From positions 1-40,057 of IMG/VR virus record IMGVR_UViG_3300015264_000036: a stretch of 40,057 nucleotides of DNA; one strand, 5' to 3'. Every line of letters begins with the position of its first letter. Position 1 is the stretch's first letter. This document shows positions 12,193 through 19,370 of the stretch, one piece after another. The position numbers and the translations under genes were made by a program. The notes under the pieces are model-generated. The model was not told where the DNA came from and did not search any database. It saw only the letters and a program-made list of their open reading frames with translations. This DNA is from a virus.

Positions 12193-13122
12193 ATGAATCC
12201 ATGGTTTAAGCATGATATTTACACGGTAAATGACCCAAAGATCATTGTTCTTTTGAACGAATTTGGGGGTATTGCCTATGCCTTTTTCTGGCGCATTATA
12301 GAGATGTTATATGCGTCAGAGAGCGGGGATCTGATTCTTGATCAGACACTTCTCTTAAGCCTTTCTGTTCAGCTAAAGACGCCAACAGAGACTTTAAAGG
12401 ACATCCTGACAAGGTGTTTTGATCTCAATATCTTCACAAAAACTGTCAGCTATGATCCTACAAATAGGGATAAAAACACCCTAAAATTAGATCAAAACTT
12501 TGGATCAAAAACCCCTAAAATGATCCAAAATGATCCAAAAAATGATCCAGATCATTTGGATCAGATTCTGGATCATTTCGTGCAAAATGATCCAACTGTT
12601 TTTACCTCAAAAAGAGTAAAGGAAACTATACATGAGAAGTCAAAGAAATGGCGTCAGTTCAAGGAAAACCAATCCTCCTATGGTAAAAAAGGAGGGCGGC
12701 CAGCTGGTTCAGTAAATCTGGATCAGAAAGGGTACGAAAGCCAAGAAGTAGATTTAGAAAAGAATAATAAAGATCTTAGATCTAAACAACTGAAAAGTAA
12801 TATTATAAAAATAAGATCTAAAACACACTGGTCAAATTTTAATTTTTTTTGGAAATTTTACCCGAAACGCGTTGCCAAACTTGCAGCGTACAAAATTTGG
12901 ACAACTAAAAAATTGGATGAGCACTTACCGCTCATTTTAAAAAATTTGGAAGAACGAAAAAACGATGACGAATGGAAAAGAGGTTTTATTCCCAACCCAT
13001 CGAATTATCTCAACAACGAGCGATGGTTAGACGAAGTCCAGTACAAATCGCCTATCAAAAAAAAATTCACGGACGGTATTTTTGAAAACAACCTAAAAAT
13101 TTTACAAGGAGATCTCGCATGA
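12193..13122 (+). CDS. Phage replication initiator (DUF4373/replisome organiser type)
   Basis: 309 residues. The first 90 residues (WFKHDIYTVNDPKIIVLLNEFGGIAYAFFWRIIEML) match the Lin1244/Lin1753-type DUF4373 winged-helix domain of phage replisome organisers. A low-complexity middle (residues 95-130) is encoded by the iteron cluster. The C-terminal part (FWKFYPKR...AAYKIW...L...W.RGFIPNPSNYLNNERW) is the conserved tail of phage initiator proteins that contacts the helicase loader. Role: bind origin repeats and recruit the replication fork machinery, as lambda O does. It overlaps the next gene by ATGA. Confidence 0.87.
   Translation: MNPWFKHDIYTVNDPKIIVLLNEFGGIAYAFFWRIIEMLYASESGDLILDQTLLLSLSVQLKTPTETLKDILTRCFDLNIFTKTVSYDPTNRDKNTLKLDQNFGSKTPKMIQNDPKNDPDHLDQILDHFVQNDPTVFTSKRVKETIHEKSKKWRQFKENQSSYGKKGGRPAGSVNLDQKGYESQEVDLEKNNKDLRSKQLKSNIIKIRSKTHWSNFNFFWKFYPKRVAKLAAYKIWTTKKLDEHLPLILKNLEERKNDDEWKRGFIPNPSNYLNNERWLDEVQYKSPIKKKFTDGIFENNLKILQGDLA
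12487..12594 (+). repeat. Iteron-like cluster inside the initiator gene (candidate replication origin)
   Basis: Seven copies of the 7-mer TGATCCA occur here: forward at 12521, 12531, 12543 and 12588, reverse (TGGATCA) at 12501, 12557 and 12569. Spacings between neighbours are 10-14 or 19-20 bases, close to one or two helix turns. The tract has nine GATC sites in about 103 bp and sits in AT-rich DNA. Iterons inside the initiator gene are the classic lambdoid arrangement. The encoded peptide is low-complexity (NDP repeats), as expected if DNA rather than protein is under selection. Confidence 0.78.
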
Positions 13123-13886
13123 CTGAACAACAATCAAAAAATATTTCACTGCTTTTCATGAAGTTTCAAGTGCTCTGGCGTGATAAATGGACGCGTGATA
13201 TTTCAAGCATCGAGTTTGAGAATGAGTTAAAAGAGACTTGGATTTCAGCATTAAAAGGGCTTACGGGGCAGCAAATTGAAACAGCACTCGACATGTGTCG
13301 AAAAAGTTTTTCATGGCCTGTTACCCCTCCAGAGTTTCGTTGTTTAGCTATCGGCGCTGTCACACCGTGTGAAGCGTGGCAAGCGGTAAGAGCGAATGAT
13401 TTGACAAATCCGTACGTGTTTCACGCTGCTCAGAAAGTTGGGAGTTGGACGTTGAAACATTCGAGCGAGCAAGAAGCACGGAAACAATTCCTTGCAACTT
13501 ACCTTAATTGTACAAAAAATGAACAACTAAGAGAATCGAGTTTTAAGGCCATCAGAAGCTCTCCTGAAATCAATCCTTTGTCATTGATCATTCGAGGTGA
13601 TTATAACGCAACAGAAGACTCCTCAGGCTCAAACAGAGCCATTCCGGAAGCATATAAAGAACAGCATTCGCATGATAAGTCAGAAATCTCAAAGTTAGAG
13701 GAAGATGCTGTACAAAAAAAGAACAATGAAGAATTGAGGAGAATACGATTACTTTCTATCCCAGTTTACGAACTCAACACGCTTTCGAAAGAAGATCAAA
13801 TTGACTGGCTTATGTATGATTCGCAAAAAAGATGGAATTCTGAAAACAGAGCACAACTAACTACTTTAAAAACAGGATATGCATGA
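13119..13886 (+). CDS. Lambda P-like replication protein / helicase loader candidate
   Basis: 255 residues, translated by ATGA overlap from the initiator gene. The N-terminal 90 residues fit the P-protein pattern: a helix with FENELKETWISALKGLTGQQIETALDMCRKS followed by a Trp-Pro-Pro-type segment (FSWPVTPPEFRCLA), as in lambda P (replication fork hijacking by loading or capturing DnaB). The C-terminal third is polar and less conserved. Position right after the initiator supports the assignment; overall similarity is low, so the loader role is inference. Confidence 0.68.
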   Translation: MTEQQSKNISLLFMKFQVLWRDKWTRDISSIEFENELKETWISALKGLTGQQIETALDMCRKSFSWPVTPPEFRCLAIGAVTPCEAWQAVRANDLTNPYVFHAAQKVGSWTLKHSSEQEARKQFLATYLNCTKNEQLRESSFKAIRSSPEINPLSLIIRGDYNATEDSSGSNRAIPEAYKEQHSHDKSEISKLEEDAVQKKNNEELRRIRLLSIPVYELNTLSKEDQIDWLMYDSQKRWNSENRAQLTTLKTGYA

Positions 13887-14155
13887 AAGAGTCGATTATT
13901 CTAAATAAGCATTGTATTAACAAAGAAGAAGCTAAAAATTTCTATGACATTTTGAAAACACGTTTAACAGATAGATTAGCAACAACTATCTCGTTTGAAT
14001 ATGTAAATGAAATATCAGATGAGTTTTTGAAAACAATGTTCGGAGATTTAATAAATGAATTTTCGATATTCAAAATGAATGCGTATATTTTTTTTGATGC
14101 TATTTCACTTGAACATAGCGAGAGCTTGTTAAGAGTTTTATATCCCGGTATTTAA
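13883..14155 (+). CDS. STAS-like (DUF4325-like) small protein
   Basis: 90 residues, ATGA overlap with the previous gene. The central part TISFEYVNEISDEFLKTMFGDLINEF resembles DUF4325, a STAS-like fold seen in prokaryotic accessory and signalling proteins, with a hydrophobic strand, an ExS/D turn and an FG..L helix. A strand (AYIFFDAIS) and terminal helix follow. The match is from pattern only. It ends the replication cluster; a new promoter follows. Confidence 0.5.
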   Translation: MKESIILNKHCINKEEAKNFYDILKTRLTDRLATTISFEYVNEISDEFLKTMFGDLINEFSIFKMNAYIFFDAISLEHSESLLRVLYPGI

Positions 14156-14183
14156 AGAGAAATTAAAATTAAGAAAAAAATAG

Positions 14184-14212
14184 TTGACAGATTATATAGT
14201 TTACTATATTCT
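14184..14212 (+). promoter_or_regulatory. Sigma-70 promoter with internal dyad
   Basis: TTGACA (14184-14189) is followed by either TATATT (14205-14210, spacer 15) or TATTCT (14207-14212, spacer 17). A perfect dyad ATATAGT-TT-ACTATAT (14194-14209) fills the spacer and -10 region and resembles the inner dyad of the promoter at 9615-9642, also a TTGACA promoter, suggesting one shared repressor. Transcription would start about 14217-14220, at the base of a long hairpin. Confidence 0.72.
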
Positions 14213-14219
14213 CCTTTTC

Positions 14220-14282
14220 GTTATCCGAATTTATCTCCTGCTGACGTGGTTGTGATCAGAAGTTAAAAAAGGTTCGGATAAC
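14220..14282 (+). ncRNA. Long 5'-leader hairpin at the predicted transcript start
   Basis: GTTATCCGAA (14220-14229) and TTCGGATAAC (14273-14282) are perfectly complementary over 10 bases and can add two G-U pairs and one A-U pair inward, with a 37-base apical region that may hold a small CTGA/TCAG stem. The stem begins within a few bases of the predicted transcript start. It could protect the 5' end from RNA decay, act as a regulatory leader, or bind a regulator. The gene at 14308 starts 25 bases after it, with AAAGGAG. Confidence 0.6.
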
Positions 14283-14307
14283 ACTAATTTTTTCAAAAGG
14301 AGAAAAA

Positions 14308-14583
14308 ATGAAGAATATATTTTGCTTAAAGAAAATAAATGATCTTCCACCATCGATTCAAAAATCTATAACAAAAAAAGAAAGATCGCCATCAATGTAC
14401 GATAATATCCTTTCTTTATTCGATAAGAAAAAACAACTTACCGTTAATGAAATTATAGTTGCCTATTATCGTCTTTATAAAAAACATCATCCTCGATCCG
14501 TTTCAACATCCGTTTATTATTTAAAGAAAACTAAAAAGTTAAAACAGATAGGAATAAGTTTATTCGAGAAAAACACTAAATAA
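14308..14583 (+). CDS. Winged-helix-like DNA-binding protein candidate, 91 aa
   Basis: Lys-rich protein with a C-terminal domain patterned like a winged helix: NILSLFDKKKQLTVNEIIVAYYRLY, then HHPRSVSTSVYYLKKTKKLKQIG, where RSVSTSVYYLKK would be the recognition helix and the next basic loop the wing. AAAGGAG lies six bases before the ATG. It is the first gene behind its own promoter and hairpin leader, so it may regulate the accessory block. The fold is inferred from pattern, not alignment. Confidence 0.68.
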   Translation: MKNIFCLKKINDLPPSIQKSITKKERSPSMYDNILSLFDKKKQLTVNEIIVAYYRLYKKHHPRSVSTSVYYLKKTKKLKQIGISLFEKNTK

Positions 14584-14638
14584 TTAAGACATGTACGCGG
14601 AAATGATGAGAACCTATATTTAAAATGGGAGAAAAAAC

Positions 14639-14887
14639 ATGCTAGTAAAACTATTTGATGAGATTGTGGGATATAACGGAAATTATCGAAGCCAGTTATT
14701 TGATAATTTTATTAGATGCATCATTAGCGAGAAGACGCTTGAATACTATGTAAGACAAAAAGCGCGTAAATTCTTATCGCCAATTAAAGAAGTAGATATC
14801 GCTAATACTATAGCGGCCTTAAGAGCCGCTGTTACGTGTCAAACAAATTCTGATGTTAGATCTGTACGGAGCATATTCTATGGATAA
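14639..14887 (+). CDS. Unknown small protein, 82 aa
   Basis: ATG preceded by GGGAG eight bases upstream. The product is helical and basic in the middle (TLEYYVRQKARKFLSPIKEV) with a second helix ANTIAALRAAVTCQ. No family recognised. Its last 8 bases overlap the preferred start of the next gene. Confidence 0.7.
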   Translation: MLVKLFDEIVGYNGNYRSQLFDNFIRCIISEKTLEYYVRQKARKFLSPIKEVDIANTIAALRAAVTCQTNSDVRSVRSIFYG

Positions 14888-15137
14888 TTCTATATTCGAA
14901 GTGGATGTCAGACTTCATATTAATGAAGCAATTGTAAATCTTGAGAAAGTTGTATCTCTTCTGATGCCTTTGAACAATGAGAGTATTGATTTAGTTCTGT
15001 GTAACATTACATCTGCAATAGACAGCTTAGGTCGATCTTTAAATCAAATAGAATTGTTAGAACAAAAAACTATTATTGAAGATACTCTATCTAAGATAGA
15101 TAACATGCTGGATCATACTGATGAGCATAGAAAATAA
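14880..15137 (+). CDS. Unknown small helical protein, 85 aa
   Basis: ATG 14880 is chosen over the in-frame ATG 14853 because GGAG lies eight bases upstream and the overlap with the previous gene is shorter. Four short helices are likely (LHINEAIVNLEKVVSLLMPL, IDLVLCNITSAIDSLGRSL, LLEQKTIIEDTLSKIDNML), giving a helical-bundle look. No family recognised. Confidence 0.68.
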   Translation: MDNSIFEVDVRLHINEAIVNLEKVVSLLMPLNNESIDLVLCNITSAIDSLGRSLNQIELLEQKTIIEDTLSKIDNMLDHTDEHRK

Positions 15138-15175
15138 AAAGTAACTCTCGTGTTTTAAATCTCATAGGAAAAAAA

Positions 15176-15526
15176 ATGATTTATGACTTTATTTTCGTTT
15201 TACAGATATTTATATTATTTCTTGTTCTATTCGTTTATCGACTGATAAAGAAGCAGAGAGAAGAAATTGACTCAGTAAAATTATTATGCAGTAGGGTATT
15301 GAATGGGCGTCTTAGTGAGGTAGAAGAGAATATTAAGGAACTTAAAAAGATAGTCTATTGGTTAGAAAGATTAGTTTCTCCAACTCCTGATCCACGCCAA
15401 TCTGATCCCGAAAATATATTATGTGACCCAGAAATAATGAAAGCCTATATAGAAAAGTTTAAAGATGTTGGGTTCGATATAGAGAGTGGCCGTATGGTAA
15501 GAATATTTGAAAAGGAAGAAAAATGA
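15176..15526 (+). CDS. Single-TM protein with cytosolic or periplasmic coiled coil, 116 aa
   Basis: One N-terminal membrane helix (about residues 3-22, FIFVLQIFILFLVLFVYRL) is followed by a coiled coil (KKQREEIDSVKLL ... SEVEENIKELKKIVYWLERL, about 25-72) and a short polar domain with PTPDPRQSDPENI. The topology is like an inner-membrane spanin, but it lies far from the lysozyme and lacks an outer spanin partner, so another membrane role is at least as likely. GGAAAAAA precedes the ATG; the end overlaps the next gene. Confidence 0.72.
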   Translation: MIYDFIFVLQIFILFLVLFVYRLIKKQREEIDSVKLLCSRVLNGRLSEVEENIKELKKIVYWLERLVSPTPDPRQSDPENILCDPEIMKAYIEKFKDVGFDIESGRMVRIFEKEEK

Positions 15527-15903
15527 GCAATATAGAAGTTAAGATAGAGTCTGAAAATCATGAGGTGATACGAAGTGGGGTAATATTCGCACTTTCTTGT
15601 TCAGGTGGGGAAAGTGTGGATATTATAGTGAGTGGTTTAATAATAAAATTTGAGATTCTCTATGATAAAGAAGTAACTGCGGGGGTAAATTACGAGTTTA
15701 TAAATGAAAGCAATACGATGAGGGTAAAAATTTATAACCTTTACGATGGAAGATCTGTGCACACGTCTGGTGATAAGCATGTAATCTTAGGCAACCTAGG
15801 AAATAGGCCTCTTTGTTTAAGATTTATAGCAACTAGCTTTAATCAAAATCCTCCGATAAAGATAGAATATATGCTTTATCTAGAGAAGGAGAAAAAATCA
15901 TGA
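15523..15903 (+). CDS. DUF6864-like beta-rich accessory protein
   Basis: 126 residues, almost all beta strands: IKFEILYDKEVTAGVNYEFINESNTMRVKIYNLYD followed by a strand ILGNLGNRPLCLRFIA and a final IEYMLYLEK. The order (a leader with SG, then F.F.....V.Y......T..I.L.N, then LG.L..K.L.L.F....) resembles DUF6864, a family of unknown function found in scattered bacteria and phages. ATGA overlap with the preceding gene, and the next gene starts in its last codons. Family link is from memory of the pattern. Confidence 0.55.
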   Translation: MSNIEVKIESENHEVIRSGVIFALSCSGGESVDIIVSGLIIKFEILYDKEVTAGVNYEFINESNTMRVKIYNLYDGRSVHTSGDKHVILGNLGNRPLCLRFIATSFNQNPPIKIEYMLYLEKEKKS

Positions 15904-16301
15904 CAAAAATTATAGAATTCTCACAAATGATTGGGAAAACTATGATAGAGGCATCAGGGGAGGCCTTCTGTGATACTGAAGGCAATAGGTATACTTTTTC
16001 TCATAATCAAGCGTGTTGTGAGTTTGTGGATATTGTAGATATAGAGGGAGAATTTGAAGATCTGATTGGAAATCCGATTCTAGTTGCGGAAGAAATAACT
16101 GATGAATATTTTGAAGGATCCGATAAAGGAAAAGAGATATATCTCGTATATGGTGATTGCGAAAATATGTGGACGTTTTACAAATTCAGCACGATAAAAG
16201 GAACTGTAATTGTAAGATGGTTTGGATCTTCTAACGGATATTATGGAGAAGAGGTTGACTATAGAGTTCATGTAAAAAAGGAGAATGATGATGAATTTTA
16301 G
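15900..16301 (+). CDS. DUF7448-family protein
   Basis: 133 residues with the hallmark of the phage-common DUF7448 family: HNQACCEFVDIVDIEGEF.DLIGNPILVAEE, then MWTFYKFSTIKGTVIVRW and FGSSNGYYGEEVDY. The paired cysteines and the WTFYK..TIKG..(T/V)IRW(Y/F)G.SNGYY core are all present. Family function is unknown to me; members are widespread in phages. Overlap with the previous gene (ATGA) and next gene is tight. Confidence 0.82.
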   Translation: MTKIIEFSQMIGKTMIEASGEAFCDTEGNRYTFSHNQACCEFVDIVDIEGEFEDLIGNPILVAEEITDEYFEGSDKGKEIYLVYGDCENMWTFYKFSTIKGTVIVRWFGSSNGYYGEEVDYRVHVKKENDDEF

Positions 16302-16800
16302 AGAAAGCGATATTTTGATTACCGACGGTGGTTATTTAGTAAGTGCCGCAGACACCCTTATTCGGAGTGATCTATGTGTGTGCACTATCCGAGCGGCAAA
16401 TGGAAGCGATTTCTTTATTGCTATCCAGTATTCTAATGATGGGTGCGCAAAAGATTACTGGGTGCGTTCGCGTAAGCATGGACTACCATTCACATCTGTA
16501 GATATATTAAAAATTACTAATTTTGCGAATGCTTTTAAGAATGGTGATTTAAATAATCCTCACCCACTTAAGAAAGAACCGGAAAAGAAGTTGCTCGATA
16601 TTACGAAGCCGGTCAGGAATAAGAAAGGACAACGATGTGCATATCTTTATACTATTGAATATTATGGAATGATATTTCTGTGTCCTAGTCATGAAGACGA
16701 AGAAAAGTATATTAAAAGGTTGTTTAGGCTGAATGGAGAATATCCGACTGTCCCGAGGGAATTGGATCTAGAAAACTTTGATGAGGACGAAGATGTTTGA
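16291..16800 (+). CDS. Unknown protein with a C-terminal TKPVR domain
   Basis: 169 residues. Three ATG codons in a row (16285, 16288, 16291) lie after AAGGAG; the third has the best spacing (7 bases). The N-terminal part is beta-rich (DILITDGGYLVSAADTLI); the C-terminal part begins LLDITKPVRNKKGQRCAYLY and ends with LFRLNGEYPTVPRELDLEN, the same domain that occurs twice in the protein at 4813-6414. This links the two arms. Family function unknown. Confidence 0.78.
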   Translation: MNFRESDILITDGGYLVSAADTLIRSDLCVCTIRAANGSDFFIAIQYSNDGCAKDYWVRSRKHGLPFTSVDILKITNFANAFKNGDLNNPHPLKKEPEKKLLDITKPVRNKKGQRCAYLYTIEYYGMIFLCPSHEDEEKYIKRLFRLNGEYPTVPRELDLENFDEDEDV

Positions 16801-17017
16801 GAAACGACAAGAAGCGGTGTTGGTATGCAACGAACATACGAAAGAGCAGGATTATTCATTATTCGAAGAAAGAATGCATTCTCGCCGAGAACATTGTGAA
16901 TAAAGGTTCTTCAACACCTAGGTAGCTACCATTATTGGAACTTTATCGAAGATGAATTGAAAATACAAGTTTAAATATAGAGGTAAATACAATAGAAAAC
17001 CTTATGTCGGAGAGTGA
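16793..17017 (+). pseudogene. Short gene broken by two compensating frameshifts
   Basis: From ATG 16793 (AGGA five bases upstream) a frame gives 36 residues to TAA 16901. The -1 frame then encodes IKVLQHLGSYHYWNFIEDELKIQ up to about 16965, and the original frame resumes with KFKYRGKYNRKPYVGE before TGA 17015-17017. Joining them gives a plausible 74-residue protein that would fill the gap and end 6 bases before the next ATG. Either the gene is decayed by one deletion and one insertion, or two single-base sequencing errors occur here. The first 36-residue frame may still be translated. Confidence 0.55.
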
Positions 17018-17023
17018 CGATTA

Positions 17024-17317
17024 ATGAATATAGAGCAAGAAAGGAGAAGGTTTAGAGAGAATTGTCCCGTATCTCTCTGGGCTGAAGAGCTAAATACAAT
17101 TTCTAATGAGCTATGCGAACTCAATAAGGAAGTTCAAAGTAAAATAAATCTTCAAGAAAGTTCCTATTTTAAATATGAAAAGTCTATTTTGTTTTATTTT
17201 CTCGAAAGAGAAAAAGATCTTTATCAGCGATGCATAGAAACTAAAAATATGATCTATAAAAAAGTATGGGAAGAAAGAGCTACTAAATCGTGGGAAGAAA
17301 ATAAAGGAGGACTCTAA
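17024..17317 (+). CDS. Unknown helical protein, 97 aa
   Basis: ATG 17024 with GGAGAG about ten bases upstream. The product is a long amphipathic coiled coil (NTISNELCELNKEVQSKINL, then YFLEREKDLYQRCIETKNMIYKKVW) and a basic start (MNIEQERRRFREN). The stop shares bases with the next start (TAATG). No family recognised. Confidence 0.75.
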   Translation: MNIEQERRRFRENCPVSLWAEELNTISNELCELNKEVQSKINLQESSYFKYEKSILFYFLEREKDLYQRCIETKNMIYKKVWEERATKSWEENKGGL

Positions 17318-17841
17318 TGAAAATATATATCAGTGAACAATTAAGTTATCGAGTTTTTAAGATTATACTAGATGGAAATAATGATATTCGTGTTATATGC
17401 CGGTATGAAGTTCCTAATAAAGATCCATCAAATTGGTTCTTTATTAAAAGGAGTGCAGAGGTTTCACCAGATATGTACCTATTCTTTTCTCAAAAATATG
17501 CTCAGTTAGAAATAGATAATTTGATTGGTGATAATGAGATAGTTGAATTATACGGAATAACAGAAGAACGATTCCTTGATAAAACTTATCTTAAAAACTG
17601 CTTTTCTGGACACTATGAGTTTAGTCCGTTTGAGATGCCAGAAATTTGTATTGCTAAGATAAATCTACCGTTCCCATCATTCGGTATTCTAAAAAGAGTT
17701 CTTGATGTTAACACGGGTAATATGGGGCAATGGAAAAAACAGATTTCATTTCCAAGTGTGAATGAAGCTCAAGCCAATATAAAGATAGAAAGAAATAAGT
17801 ATGTTATTACAACTGAATTAAAGAGAGAATTACTGAAATGA
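17317..17841 (+). CDS. Unknown alpha/beta protein, 174 aa
   Basis: A mixed fold: strands (YRVFKIILDGNNDIRVICRYEV), a segment with NWFFIKRSAEVSPDMYLFF, and a central part with AKINLPFPSFGILKRV. No membrane segment or catalytic motif is visible. It is coupled on both ends (TAATG start, ATGA end). Family not recognised. Confidence 0.78.
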   Translation: MKIYISEQLSYRVFKIILDGNNDIRVICRYEVPNKDPSNWFFIKRSAEVSPDMYLFFSQKYAQLEIDNLIGDNEIVELYGITEERFLDKTYLKNCFSGHYEFSPFEMPEICIAKINLPFPSFGILKRVLDVNTGNMGQWKKQISFPSVNEAQANIKIERNKYVITTELKRELLK

Positions 17842-18236
17842 CACTAACAGTTAAGTTCGATGTTCTTATTCCTTCTCAGAATTACAGAGCACAATCTGTA
17901 GAGATGAATATAGATAGTAAAATGGATATGAACATATTGAGTATGTTTCTTAAAGAGTCTCTCTGGAAAAACATAAGCTATTTCTATGATTCAAATCGGG
18001 AAGAGAGAGAGATATGGTTAGACCTTAATCGCTGTATTAGTGAGAATAGATTTAGAAATCAGACTCGGTTAGAAGAATATGAAAGGAATAAAGATGTTAT
18101 CAGTGCGATTCATTCTTATCACGACTGTTTTATATCCTATCTTCATCGACATGATTTGTTCATGTCTAAAGACTTCTCTGATAATAGAGATAAGTTTCTT
18201 TCCATATACGTAAAGGAAAATGGAGTGAAAAAATGA
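17838..18236 (+). CDS. Unknown protein, 132 aa
   Basis: Beta-rich N-terminus (LTVKFDVLIPSQNYRAQSVEM) then helices rich in Arg, Asp and Tyr (WLDLNRCISENRFRNQTRLEEYERNKDVISAIHSYHDCFISYLHRHDL). Coupled by ATGA to both neighbours. No family recognised. Confidence 0.75.
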   Translation: MTLTVKFDVLIPSQNYRAQSVEMNIDSKMDMNILSMFLKESLWKNISYFYDSNREEREIWLDLNRCISENRFRNQTRLEEYERNKDVISAIHSYHDCFISYLHRHDLFMSKDFSDNRDKFLSIYVKENGVKK

Positions 18237-18373
18237 AAACAATTGACGAGCTCGTCTCAGATATAAAAGAGTATATTCGAATCGAAGATCCTTCTTTTAC
18301 AGACGCGGATATATTTTTGAGAGCTATTCTAAAAGTCCTTATTCCAATCATTAAGGAAAAAAATGAAACATGA
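18233..18373 (+). CDS. Small acidic protein, 46 aa
   Basis: ATG 18233 overlaps the previous stop (ATGA), and the end overlaps the next gene by 11 bases. The product has an acidic first helix (IDELVSDIKEYIRIEDPS), then FTDADIFLRAILKVLIPIIKEK. It reads in the operon direction and fills a gap otherwise without a gene. Function unknown. Confidence 0.7.
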   Translation: MKTIDELVSDIKEYIRIEDPSFTDADIFLRAILKVLIPIIKEKNET

Positions 18374-18542
18374 AGATGTATTAAACGAGCTATTTCATTG
18401 TTTTTATGAGCACCTGCTAGCAAAGAACTTTGATGAATGTGTCTATATAGAAGATAAAAAGCTTATAGTGAAAGATCATGTGATATTCAGATTAGATGAT
18501 ATAGAAGGTTTTTTAGATGAGTTCATGAATGACGGTGAATAA
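18363..18542 (+). CDS. Small acidic protein, 59 aa
   Basis: ATG 18363 (overlapping the previous gene's end) to TAA 18540-18542, one base before the next start. The product is compact and acidic, with HEDVLNELFHCFYEHLLAKNF, then a CVYIEDKKLIVKDHVIF strand pair and a terminal LDDIEGFLDEFMNDGE. It resembles other tiny phage accessory proteins but no family is recognised. Confidence 0.68.
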   Translation: MKHEDVLNELFHCFYEHLLAKNFDECVYIEDKKLIVKDHVIFRLDDIEGFLDEFMNDGE

Positions 18543-18543
18543 A

Positions 18544-18750
18544 ATGACACAAAAAACTATTCAGTTAGACCCTGATTATAGTGTTGGATATGACACTAGG
18601 TCTGAACCAGACATTTTCGATTTTCTTAGATGTGCACTTTGCAATGTAGATATTCCGCCTACTAAGACTGAGAACGGTCACTATAGATGCCCTTCATGCA
18701 ATGCTAGTTATAGAATAACTGGGGATTTAGAATTTATCGAACGAGTATAG
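18544..18750 (+). CDS. Small zinc-ribbon protein, 68 aa
   Basis: ATG 18544 is taken as the start because it follows the previous stop by one base; the longer in-frame ATG at 18529 lies inside the previous gene. A zinc ribbon is formed by CALC and CPSC (17 residues apart) with an aromatic-rich loop (HYRCPSCNASYRI). Such single ribbons often bind nucleic acid or RNA polymerase. Function is inference. Confidence 0.75.
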   Translation: MTQKTIQLDPDYSVGYDTRSEPDIFDFLRCALCNVDIPPTKTENGHYRCPSCNASYRITGDLEFIERV

Positions 18751-18764
18751 AAAGAAGATAATAA

Positions 18765-18965
18765 ATGATTCACTACTTATTTCCATTCATTATTGAGATA
18801 GTGATGTTTGTTCTCATCGCTAGAGTTTACTTTAAAGTCACAAAAATAGAATATAAACTATATAAAATACTTAGTTTAATTGGATGGTGTAGAAGTATCA
18901 CAATCATAGATTCTCTTAAACGGTCTAAACTTATAACTAAAAGTGATGAAATTTCAAAAAAATAA
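18765..18965 (+). CDS. Small membrane protein, 66 aa
   Basis: A single N-terminal membrane helix (LFPFIIEIVMFVLIARVYF) followed by a basic amphipathic segment (KVTKIEYKLYKILSLIGW) and a polar C-terminus. A purine-rich AGAAAGAAG precedes the ATG. Its last codons overlap the next gene in another frame. Function unknown. Confidence 0.68.
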   Translation: MIHYLFPFIIEIVMFVLIARVYFKVTKIEYKLYKILSLIGWCRSITIIDSLKRSKLITKSDEISKK

Positions 18966-19233
18966 GTATTACTTCAAGCACACCGAGATAAAGGAAAAGG
19001 ATTACAAAAATGTCTATTTGACATTTATAGATATAAAAGAAGTGATTTTGGAAGTATATATCGTAACTTACAAATTAAGCATGGACGTGATTTTTAGAAA
19101 AGAAACTATTTGTGAAGAAGTTTCACTTGCTTCTCTGACCGAAACTTTATCAATAATGTTGAAGTCGCGTGACCAAATATCTGAAAAGGAATATGTTGAA
19201 ATAAAGAAACATATTCATAGAAGGAAAAAATAA
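18946..19233 (+). CDS. Unknown alpha/beta protein, 95 aa
   Basis: ATG 18946 (a GTG at 18943 is an equally close alternative) overlaps the previous gene by about 20 bases. The product has a beta-rich central part (VYLTFIDIKEVILEVYIVTYKLSMDVIF) and a charged helical C-terminus ending HIHRRKK. The stop shares bases with the next ATG (TAATG). No family recognised. Confidence 0.65.
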   Translation: MKFQKNKYYFKHTEIKEKDYKNVYLTFIDIKEVILEVYIVTYKLSMDVIFRKETICEEVSLASLTETLSIMLKSRDQISEKEYVEIKKHIHRRKK

Positions 19234-19370
19234 TGAACCCTCTGGAAGAAACTCTTCTTGACGATAGCGAATTTTGGAAATGGTTTAAAACTGGGTTCAT
19301 AAAATATGGAATGGAAAGACCATTGCAAAGTTACATTAATGAATACTTACATCATAAGGAAGAAGAGTGA
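19233..19370 (+). CDS. Small protein, 45 aa
   Basis: ATG 19233 overlaps the previous TAA (TAATG) and its TGA overlaps the GTG of the next gene (GTGA), so it is coupled on both sides. The product has an acidic start, an aromatic core (FWKWFKTGFIKYG) and a His/Glu-rich end (YLHHKEEE). Function unknown. Confidence 0.7.
   Translation: MNPLEETLLDDSEFWKWFKTGFIKYGMERPLQSYINEYLHHKEEE

Noticed and set aside
16921-16930. Perfect palindrome GGTAGCTACC
   Set aside because: A single 10-bp palindrome inside the broken gene, with no promoter or second copy, is not enough to call an operator.
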